A DNA stretch of 64,000 bases from Symbiodinium microadriaticum (taxonomy: Eukaryota > Sar > Dinophyceae > Suessiales > Symbiodiniaceae). The stretch spans positions 691,824-755,823 of the forward strand of contig LSRX01000074.1 in assembly GCA_001939145.1 (NCBI GenBank). Direction: 5' to 3'. The notes under the pieces were generated by a model. It did not search any database. It was not told the origin of the DNA and was given only the letters and a program-made list of their open reading frames with translations. Made by a program: the position numbers and the translations under genes. Of this stretch, positions 56,030-64,000 are shown piece by piece (positions within the stretch are counted from its first letter, which is position 1; every line of letters starts with the position of its first letter).

Positions 56030-57660
56030 GACATCTATGTGCTGCGATAGACTTAGAGAATGTCCGACAACACACGCGTTTACCCCGATCTTGTTCGACA
56101 TCTATGTGCTGCGAGAGACTTAGAGAATGCCCGACAACACACGCGTTTACCCCGATCTTGTTCGACATCTATGTGCTGCGAGAGACTTAGAGAATGCCCG
56201 ACAACACACGCGTTTACCCCGATCTTGTTCGACATCTATGTGCTGCGAGAGACTTAGAGAATGCCCGACAACACACGCGTTTACCCCGATCTTGTTCGAC
56301 ATCTATGTGCTGCGAGAGACTTAGAGAATGCCCGACAACACACGCGTTTACCCCGATCTTGTTCGACATCTATGTGCTGCGAGAGACTTAGAGAATGCCC
56401 GACAACACACGCGTTTACCCCGATCTTGTTCGACATCTATGTGCTGCGAGAGACTTAGAGAATGCCCGACAACACACGCGTTTACCCCGATCTTGTTCGA
56501 CATCTATGTGCTGCGAGAGACTTAGAGAATGCCCGACAACACACGCGTTTACCCCGATCTTGTTCGACATCTATGTGCTGCGAGAGACTTAGAGAATGCC
56601 CGACAACACACGCGTTTACCCCGATCTTGTTCGACATCTATGTGCTGCGAGAGACTTAGAGAATGCCCGACAACACACGCGTTTACCCCGATCTTGTTCG
56701 ACATCTATGTGCTGCGAGAGACTTAGAGAATGCCCGACAACACACGCGTTTACCCCGATCTTGTTCGACATCTATGTGCTGCGAGAGACTTAGAGAATGC
56801 CCGACAACACACGCGTTTACCCCGATCTTGTTCGACATCTATGTGCTGCGAGAGACTTAGAGAATGCCCGACAACACACGCGTTTACCCCGATCTTGTTC
56901 GACATCTATGTGCTGCGAGAGACTTTGAGAATGCCCGACAACACACGCGTTTACCCCGATCTTGTTCGACATCTATGTGCTGCGATAGACTTAGAGAATG
57001 CCCGACAACACACGTGTTTGCCCCGATCTTGTTCGACATCTATGTGCTGCGAGAGACTTAGAGAACGCCCGACAACACACGCGTTTGCCCCGACCTTGTT
57101 CGACATCTATGTGCTGCGAGAGATTTAGAATACCCGACAACACACGCGTTCACCCCGATCTTGTTCGACATGTATGTGCTGCGAGAGAGACTTAGAGCAT
57201 GCCCGACAACACATTTTACCCCGATCTTGTTCGACATCTATGCTCTGCGAGAGACTTAGAATACCCGGCAACACACGCGTTTACCCCGATCTTGTTCGAC
57301 ATCTATGTGCTGCGAGAGACTTAGAGAATGCGCGACAGCACGCGCGTTTACCCTGATCTTGTTCGACATCTATGTGCTGCGAGAGACTTCGAGAATGCCC
57401 GGCAACACACGCGTTTACCCCGATCTTGTTCGACATCTATGTGCTGCGAGAGACTTCGAGAATGCCCGGCAACACACGCGTTTACCCCGATCTTGTTCGA
57501 CATCTATGTGTCGCGACAGATTTAGAGAAAAGCCTCAATTCAGAAGCGGTTACCCCGATCTTGTTCGATATCTATGTGCAGCGAGTCTGCGAGGGATTCA
57601 AACAAGTCCTCAAAGCACAAGCGTTTACCCCCCATCTCGTTCGACATCTATGATAGTGTA
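56030..57660. repeat. 67-bp minisatellite, about 24 units
   Basis: Unit start positions step by 67 from 56030 to 57102 (16 steps), then by 65, 66, 65, 67, 67, 67, 68 and 76, ending with a partial unit at 57643. Each unit contains CTATGTGCTGCGAGAGACTT, CACACGCGTTTACCCCGATC and CTTGTTCGACAT. Inner units look identical and outer units diverge, especially at the 3' end. Because 67 is not a multiple of three, the array reads the same 65-residue frame staggered three ways with a TAG in each unit, so coding is unlikely. Confidence 0.97.
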
Positions 57661-57895
57661 GGGGGAAGGGGGTGTGGGAGCTTTCAACTTGTTTTTTTGT
57701 CGGTATACGTTTGATGTGGCGTTCGGTTTGCAATGCTACTAGATTACCAAGCTGTAGAAAGAAGTTCAAAAACGTTTGGCTGCATTTTGTGTGGCATTTC
57801 GCGTCACGGAGCGAGGCTTACAGGAATTGTTTCCGGATGTTGCATTAAATTCCATTGTTTAAGGGTTCCCGTCTGAGCCGGCAACTTCAGCCTGT

Positions 57896-58538
57896 TTAGG
57901 TGGCCTTGCTGATGACGGCACTCGCAGTTTTAGGGGTTAATCGTCCATTCATGAGCTTCTGAAGAAGGCCTCCCGCACCCACCCTCTCATCGTTGTGTGT
58001 GCTCCTACAATTACTGTATTCCGATATCCAGACCTTTAGCAAACTTATTTTCGTAAATGCGTCAACTGCGCTGAACCACGGGGCCATATGGAGAGGACGA
58101 ACAAACACCCTGTCGCTCTTTAACCGACTTATTCAGTGGCAAATCTATAGGGACCAGACATGACGAATTCCGAGAAACTCGCAACTTTCTGATCTAGGCA
58201 TACCCAACTACCTGGACCTACCGTAGTTACTACCGTCCAACACCCTGCACACCAACTCCAAACTCTTCTGGGCATTCGGAGGGGCAAAATGTACAAGATT
58301 GTTCATGCAAGCCACCAGGCCCTCCACGTGCAAGAAGAACCACCAATCACTGCAAACAATAGTATACTGTGCCGCTGAATGAAGCTCGAAGGGTCACTTG
58401 GCGGGCAGAGGAGCAAAGTGACTGAAAACCGAGATAAGCCGAGTCTTGTGGGTCAGGGAAGTCTTTCAATTCTAGCATCAGCTGCAGGTGTTTGATCCGT
58501 TTTCCAGAACCAAGTTGAAGCTCTACACGCGTCAGCAA
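57896..58538 (-). CDS. Two minus-strand candidate exons, unknown protein
   Basis: The upstream frame 58347-58538 reads RVELQLGSGKRIKHLQLMLE then LKDFPDPQDSAYLGFQSLCS and can splice at TTTGCA|GTGATT. The downstream frame 57896-58108 reads MAPWFSAVDAFTKISLLKVW then RVGAGGLLQKLMNGRLTP, ending SAVISKAT-stop. Both are natural and GC3-rich. The link between them is inferred from order and strand only. Confidence 0.45.
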
Positions 58539-58599
58539 GTTGCACTAGTCAGCATTACTGTATTTTGATCGCAGGAACGGCGGTTCGGAGCCCTCCACA

Positions 58600-58905
58600 A
58601 TGCGTTTCCAAACTCTTCAGGCAGTCCTCGTGCGAGCCGCAAAAGTAGCATCGCCAGTGCCAGCAAGGTGGGGCATTGACTTCAAAGCAGACGCGTCTTC
58701 AGGATTCAGACTTAGGGTTTCATCGCCTGTCCCTTGTTTTATGTGCAACGGGGTTTTGCAGTCCCTAAATGTCCTAACTTGTCAGTGCCATGACATGCAA
58801 GCCCAAGTCTGCCAACCCCAAGCCGCCAAACCATATAGTCTAAAACAACCCACAAAATCACGCATCCTGAAACACTATGCCCTTCAGTGCCAAAGCCTTC
58901 GTTGA
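58600..58905 (+). CDS. Candidate 101-codon frame with ATG
   Basis: Starts MRFQTLQAVLVRAAKVASPV and continues PARWGIDFKADASSGFRLRV to a stop. The first 40 codons are the more coding-like; GGATTCAGACTTAGGGTTTC at about 58700 is telomere-like. Confidence 0.35.
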   Translation: MRFQTLQAVLVRAAKVASPVPARWGIDFKADASSGFRLRVSSPVPCFMCNGVLQSLNVLTCQCHDMQAQVCQPQAAKPYSLKQPTKSRILKHYALQCQSLR

Positions 58906-59460
58906 AATCTCAGAAGTGCAGGGGTGCATGCTTAGTTGGAGCCGGGAACCCCGAACCCTGAAGCCCACAGCTTACAAGCTCAACCAATATCACCGAATAT
59001 TTAACGCCGCACGACTGGAGCCCTTCATTCTCCAAGGCTGGCTCCGACAGCGATGAAGGCCTCCAGGGTTAGGGTTGCCGGGACGCGTATGGAATGTTTG
59101 CCCCAAAGTTTGTGTGGCTGTCGGTTTGGTGCAATGAACTGGGTGCTCGTAGGGTCACTTCTGGGTGTGATTGCGTGTGTTCTGACACACGCATAGGAAA
59201 ACGACGGCAGGCGCCAGGCGCTGTGAATTAGTGTTGTATAGACACGACGAAGGATGGCTTCGGGAGGTGGAGCTCTTGAGTTCTTAGGTTCGAGATCGGA
59301 ATGCTTAAATCCTGAACCCATGCTTACCAAAATGACGTGTACCTCCCCACCTTAAAACGCACGACCAAGATGACCAAGATGATTCGTCGTCTTGCCCTCC
59401 CCCCGCCCTCACCAAAAACCACGACGGCCGATCTTATCGGTTCTTGATTGCCAGCACACT

Positions 59461-59634
59461 CTACTACTGCTACTGCTACTACTAATTACTACTACGACGA
59501 CGACGACGACGACGACTACTACTACTACCACCACCACTTGCCACCACCACTACTACTAGTACTAGTACTGGTACTAGTACTAGTGCTAGTGCGAGTGCGA
59601 GTGCGAGTGCGAGTACGAGTACGAGTACGAGTGC

Positions 59635-59719
<85 letters not shown>

Positions 59720-59720
59720 G
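59461..59720. repeat. CTA, CGA, GTA and TAG repeats with strand switches
   Basis: CTA and CGA repeats, then CTAGTA and GTGCGA forms, then a TAG block (about 59634-59680) and a CTA block (about 59680-59720). The last two are reverse complements and adjacent, forming a perfect hairpin-type sequence. Confidence 0.95.
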
Positions 59721-60038
59721 CTTGTCTCGTACTTGTGCATGGATGCGAACCATCATATCCAGCACGATCATGTCGGTTTTGCGATAAGTCTTCCGTATGA
59801 AAATGCATATAGAGAGGAATCTGCCAGACGGCAATAGCAATAATTAGTATTTAGTTGGCGTTGGTTCGAATCGCTATCGAGAGAATAGTTCACGAGCAAA
59901 TACAGCTTCTGGTTTAGATAGTTCTTGTGCACAACAACACCCATTTTCGAGCAGCAAGCCTGCTTGTGTTTCAGGCGCCAATAGGAGGTGGTGCAGAAGT
60001 GTTCAGTTGTTTGCCTCATCCGCTGTCTCCAAGTGAAG

Positions 60039-60700
60039 GCTCCCCTTCACAGGGCGGTTCCAGTGCCCCCTCCCCGACGCCTTCGCGTGGCAGCGGGATG
60101 CTTGGCTGGCAGTCGCGCGCCAACTCGATGCTCACGTTCAGCTCGTCGTGTTTGATGTCAAAGAGATTGTGCCATTGCTGCCACGGGCTCGCTGGGACGA
60201 GTTTAGGCTTGGACAAGTTTTACTTTTGAAGCTCGATTCCGGTTCTCAAAGTATGCAGACTCGATACAAGCTTTTCAATTTCCAGGCCCTTAGCCCTAAA
60301 GCCCTAAACTGCAGCCAGACACTGAAGAGCAAGGCAGACTGAGAGAAAGCTTGAAATTCCGCAGGAAGTCGCTTGTAGGTCTTTGGAGTAGAAGGTGCAG
60401 GCTCTGTACAAGAAAGAGTTCATCGAGCATTGTAGCATCGTCAATTCGATGTAATCTTGCTGTCCTTTTGGTTGCATGATTTTGTTGGTCCCATATTTGC
60501 TGGCGGTGTGTATCACAGCTTATCTCGGTTTCGAAGCGCAGGGCTCCCCCCATCTACTTCAACGAGATCATCCCATTCAGCCAAGTATGCCGACGAAGAC
60601 CTATTGTGAGGCAATCAAGATACAGGACTGCACATCACAGGATGCGACATCGAATGCATATCAGAAACAAGCACTGTCGCTCAGTTCTTTCACTGTTTAG
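60039..60700 (+). CDS. Unknown protein, last four exons, phase-consistent
   Basis: Exon 60039-60216 follows TGAAG, reads LPFTGRFQCPLPDAFAWQRD, AWLAVARQLDAHVQLVVFDV, then KEIVPLLPRARWDEFRLGQ, and ends at GTTTTA. Exon 60401-60450 follows GTGCAG, reads ALYKKEFIEHCSIVNS and ends AT|GTAATC. Exon 60542-60584 follows GCGCAG, supplies the last base of Met, reads APPIYFNEIIPFSQ and ends at GTATGC. Terminal exon 60641-60700 follows ATCACAG and reads DATSNAYQKQALSLSSFTV-stop. Phases are 0, 2, 0. This is the best multi-exon model after the histone-like gene. No domain recognised. An in-frame TGA lies just before the first exon, so its 5' border is the least certain part. Confidence 0.65.
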
Positions 60701-60780
60701 ACATGAACATAAGAGTGATCCTTAGTCATCAGCCCGCCCCTCTTCGTTGTTTGCCGTGCCAGCTCTAGGATCGCGGGTGT

Positions 60781-60966
60781 TTGGCAATGATTTTTGGCAT
60801 CCCAAAAGGGTTTTTCAGGGCACGAGGCCCATGTGCCCCAGGCCCTCAACATGACACGGGGCTCATCATGGAGGTCTTGGCCAACAGCACGGATTCCAAA
60901 ACCTTGTTACACGACCTGAAACTGAAGAAATGGCGAAGCGCAATGCCTTCTAATTTGCGGCTTTGA
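60781..60966 (+). CDS. Candidate coding segment after the four-exon gene
   Basis: The frame reads GLIMEVLANSTDSKTLLHDL then KLKKWRSAMPSNLRL-stop. GC3-rich from about 60855. An acceptor TTTTTCAG lies at about 60818, but directly after it another frame (HEAHVPQALNMTRG) is also good. Possibly two overlapping interpretations. Confidence 0.4.
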   Translation: MAMIFGIPKGFFRARGPCAPGPQHDTGLIMEVLANSTDSKTLLHDLKLKKWRSAMPSNLRL

Positions 60967-61260
60967 AGTCGTTGGGTATATCGAAGCTGTACTTAACTCC
61001 AACTTCAACAACTGCCAGAAAAAAAGAAAACCTATGACATGTCTGAGTTTCGCAAAAGTTTTTGACGAGAATTGGAGCATCAAGCCTAAAATCGTCATTT
61101 TCGCATTGGCGATGGTAGAATCTTAGAAGAATCTGCAGAGTAGCCGAAACATGAACCCTTTAAGCCCGAAGAGCTCCAAAGCTCAACATCTTCAAAGGTC
61201 CGGAGCTCCGAAACCTAAGCTCTAAGCCTTGGACCCTGGAGACTACAAAGGCCCATCTAG

Positions 61261-61424
61261 AGCCTTCCGAGGCCCCAGCCCGGCAACTGGGCGCTCCCCG
61301 AGAAAGCGAGGCCGTTGTTCTCTGTTCGCTGTTCGTTGGAGAACAAGTTTGCTCTTGCAGACCTCGACGGCTTTTCGGGGCAGTATTTCGGAGGCTTTCC
61401 ACATGCTTTGTTGCATGGCCCTCT
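61261..61424 (+). CDS. Exon, unknown product
   Basis: After CATCTAG it reads SLPRPQPGNWALPEKARPLF then SVRCSLENKFALADLDGFSG and QYFGGFPHALLHGP, ending CT|GTAGGT. It has 54 codons. Strongly coding-like although two other plus frames are open. Confidence 0.5.
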
Positions 61425-61704
61425 GTAGGTGTAACTTCATTGATTCATGCTTGTACTGCTTTTTTCACATCTTTAAGCCCTTCTTGGAACAAAAATATAT
61501 TGTTGCTTTCTGGATCCGGGGCTTTAGGGTGTTCTATTCTCGTGGATGGTTGGCTAGCCAAGTGTCAAAGTGACAATTCCTAAATCCCACCCCATTGTGC
61601 CGCAACAGCTTTTTTGCAGGTCCTTGGTGTGTGTGTGTGTGGTAAGTTTGGGGTGTATAAGATTGCAGTGCAAAGAGCTGGAGAGGGTAATTAGAGTTGA
61701 GTAG

Positions 61705-61925
61705 AGGAACTGTTTTCAATTCTTTCGCCTTTCGGGAGCGACTTGGACCTCGCCCAGCCCGGCCAGGCACGCAGGTTGGTCGCAAAAAGCAGCCGCAGGC
61801 AGATGGGAAGTTCTGGAGTGTCTGCACTCATTATATTGGCTTCGCACATTGCGGATACTTACAAACTGGCACACGCAGATACAGCCGCATCACTGTCAAC
61901 AACCACAGCAACAACACGGCAATAA
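61705..61925 (+). CDS. Probable terminal exon, unknown product
   Basis: After GAGTAG it reads ELFSILSPFGSDLDLAQPGQ then QMGSSGVSALIILASHIADT and ends LSTTTATTRQ-stop. A GTTGGT donor at 61775 exists but the frame is open through it. Acidic start and hydrophobic middle. Confidence 0.5.
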
Positions 61926-62291
61926 AGCTCCTGCTTGAAAATTGCTTTGATTCTACAATGGTAGCCATTGCATACACATTTATAACACTAGCTGCAACAC
62001 TGGGAAATGTTCGTAGCCTGACGCTTGTGACAGTCTTTACGCGGGAAGGCTCACGTACGGATCATGCATTTTGAGTTGTATTGACTAGACCTTGACGTCG
62101 AGGCGTTGAAGGTGGTTAACGGCGGGATAGATGAATTCAACTGCAGATTCCGATATGAACCCTGAGAGATATCGGTTGCAGAAATGCATCCATGTGACAT
62201 ATAGGATGCTTTCGCTTGATTGTCAGTGGTTTTGAAGTCGACTTCGCAAGCTGGTCCCATGCCCTAGCCTGGCTTTGCCAGAGCTGTGTAG

Positions 62292-62713
62292 GCTAAGATA
62301 CTTCAACTGTTCTCTTGCCATCGCTGTGCTTTAGTCGCTTTTCAGTCCTACATGATTCCGCGGACGTTACTGTTGCGCTTCTTGGCGCCAGATCGGACAG
62401 AGGTCTTCGTGTCGAACCTTGGGATGTGCACAGACTTTGCAACTCTTGGAGGGTCCATGATCATTTCAACATTCTGACGGATGCTCGCTTGGCCGGAAGA
62501 GCAAAGCGCTGGCTGAAAGTCAAGGGGGGCCCCCCAGCACTTCACGACTCTCGTGCAGGACAGAACCACGAGAACAAATTGTATTCAGAACCTCAGCAAT
62601 GGGCAGCCTCGTGTTGAGGGTTTAGCTCCGAAGAGGCCAAGAAGCGCAATGCCAAGCGTGCAGCAACCGCTGCTCCGCGATTGACAGGCCTGTCACCGGG
62701 TCGAAGGCTGACA
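62292..62713 (+). CDS. Unknown protein, two phase-matched exons
   Basis: Exon 62292-62452 follows GTGTAG in phase 0, reads AKILQLFSCHRCALVAFQSY, MIPRTLLLRFLAPDRTEVFV, then SNLGMCTDFATLG, and ends GG|GTCCAT. Exon 62626-62713 follows GGGTTTAG, completes the Gly codon, reads SEEAKKRNAKRAATAAPRLT then GLSPGRRLT and ends at a perfect GTAAGT. The basic Lys/Arg/Ala-rich second exon could be a nuclear or nucleic-acid-binding segment (inference). The intron end is itself telomere-like. Confidence 0.6.
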
Positions 62714-63339
62714 GTAAGTACGAGAGAAGCTGATGCCGCTGCGTCACGGTCCCGGCTCCTTGCGGCTGCTGATTAAGGCACAGTTGCAAGTGCGTGCTTG
62801 AGCCAATAGTAGCCCTGTTTCCAGAGCCCTTACCCACAAATCTTAGATGGAGCGGCACTCGTCTGTGGTGTCGTGTTCCGATGGAGGCAAAAGCACGAGG
62901 GATTTTGTCGATGACGATGAGGAGGAGGGTTGCTGCACACCAGTATGCAGCAACGACAATTTTGCAACACCATAAAATTTCATGGGATGGTCAGAGTTAA
63001 CAAACGTGCAGTACCGTCTTCGTGAACGGAAGGACGACGGTTTTTCCGCATCTAAACGGATCCTGGGCAAGTATTCGTGTCGGGCTTCGGGATTTTGGTC
63101 TAGTTCAGATGTGTAGCACTATCCACTGCAACCCACACTTTTGAACCCTGCCACACTTTCGAACCCTAAAAGCTTAAACAAACCCCAAAAGTAAAAAAAA
63201 AACAGAGCCGAAGCCCGGAGCCCCCTACTGTAGTAGGCTTAGTGATATAGATAGCCCCACAACGCAGTCCGACAATGTCATCTTCACCAACTTTTAGAAA
63301 GCGGGGAGGTTTGCTTTTTGATGGGGCCAGAGATTAATG
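62714..63339. other. Downstream intron or flank, no exon found
   Basis: Mixed sequence following the GTAAGT donor. C-strand telomere-like sequence near 63150-63190 with a poly-A run. No coding-like island seen. Confidence 0.45.
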
Positions 63340-63522
63340 TTAAGGTACTTCATTCCAAAAGCCATACCACGGAATGCTTTCACATCCCGACTCGTTCAGC
63401 ACCAACACCACCTGAGTCATAGTCATCCCGATCACGAAGCAGGCAAATTGTTCAATAATTCGTGAACAGTAACAAACTTGTTGTTGAATCATCTTGACTG
63501 CAGGAGAAGCCCATTTAGCCAT
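63340..63522 (-). CDS. Candidate minus-strand terminal exon
   Basis: The frame reads MAKWASPAVKMIQQQVCYCS, RIIEQFACFVIGMTMTQVVL, then VLNESGCESIPWYGFWNEVP-stop. A CTGCAG acceptor lies within it after the eighth codon. Composition is natural with a hydrophobic centre. Function unknown. Confidence 0.45.
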   Translation of the reverse strand: MAKWASPAVKMIQQQVCYCSRIIEQFACFVIGMTMTQVVLVLNESGCESIPWYGFWNEVP

Positions 63523-63726
63523 CAGTCCGAGACCTTAGAGCCGAAATCATTTGTGCAAAAGTACATGATCACCTGACCACAGCGTGCTTGCTCAACTAAA
63601 TGCGGCTAATTGGCTGCATCAATCGTTGAAGGCTAGTACCGGTCGGGCCGAGAACTCGCCTGAAACACCTTGCATTGCAGGTGTGTACTCACATGGGTGT
63701 ATGTACATGTCTACTGTGTACCGACA

Positions 63727-63745
63727 CAGAGAGAGAGAGAGAGAG

Positions 63746-63776
<31 letters not shown>

Positions 63777-63783
63777 TGTATAG
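63727..63783. repeat. (GA)n and (TA)n microsatellite
   Basis: GA run followed by TA run. Surrounding sequence to the window end is rich in GATA-type repeats (63900-63970). Confidence 0.95.
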
Positions 63784-64000
63784 ATATGTACACATACAAA
63801 ACACGCACAGCGACTTGTGTGATCATGTAGCTATGGTAATCCTTGTACACATAAGGCAAGTGGTACACAAGCACAGCCAAGTGGAATGATCGATGCACCG
63901 TTAGATAGGTAGATGGGTATGTCGATAGATGAGCAGAAGAACAAACATATGGATAGGTAGATAGATATGTACACACTGACCGACCGGTGGGCCGATAACT

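Noticed and set aside
56030..57660. CRISPR array or repetitive protein gene
   Set aside because: No variable spacers: whole 67-bp units repeat. A TAG occurs in each unit in one register and the period is not a multiple of three.
59860..59875. GGTTCGAATC resembling a tRNA B box
   Set aside because: No A box at suitable distance and no cloverleaf could be drawn.

Overview
The window reads as nuclear DNA of a dinoflagellate. The decisive evidence is a four-exon gene at 3975-4790 (+) for a dinoflagellate histone-like (HCc/HLP-type) basic nuclear protein of 131 residues. It has a Met-Lys repeat N-terminus, a conserved Lys/Arg- and Trp-containing core, and GC-AG/GA-AG introns. Dense microsatellites, degenerate TTTAGGG-type motifs throughout, and very short exon-like islands agree with this. 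The genus cannot be fixed from sequence alone. No rRNA, tRNA, spliced-leader or organelle gene was recognised.

Apart from the histone-like gene, no protein could be named by family. The remaining coding calls are exon islands of 15-80 codons. I chose them by G/C-rich third codon positions, natural amino-acid composition, an AG acceptor, a GT, GC or GA donor and, where possible, matching phase between neighbouring islands. Single long open frames were given little weight: at this GC content frames of about 150 codons arise by chance, and at 43.4 kb and 47.0 kb a long tempting frame overlaps a shorter and better one. Confidences below 0.5 should be read as candidates.

Layout. 0-3.9 kb: microsatellites and unresolved sequence. 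4.0-4.8 kb: histone-like gene. 5.8-6.1 kb: two phase-matched exons. 7.5-7.9 kb: GAT tract. 8.4-9.4 kb: exon candidates on both strands. 10.8-11.3 kb: three-exon gene. 11.5 kb: minus-strand exon. 12.3-13.7 kb: two phase-consistent gene models, the first Cys-rich. 14.7-15.5 and 17.1-17.7 kb: long microsatellites. 18-36 kb: scattered islands, one sequencing gap (25.87 kb) and one 92-bp duplication beside a single N (35.5 kb). 36-49.9 kb: a membrane-segment exon followed by many acidic or coiled-coil-like islands. 50.5-51.5 kb: microsatellites. 52.9 kb: long exon. 56.0-57.7 kb: a 67-bp minisatellite of about 24 units. 57.9-58.5 kb: minus-strand exons. 60.0-62.7 kb: the densest plus-strand region, with a four-exon gene end and two further models. 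63.3 kb: a minus-strand frame.

Recurrent feature: G-strand telomere-like sequence (GTTTAGGG, GTTTCGGG) often begins just after an exon donor, and the C-strand form (CCCTAAACCC, CCCGAAACC) often ends just before an acceptor. Introns would thus have complementary ends. This, with short direct repeats at several splice junctions, resembles introner-like intron insertion and is the most interesting system here.
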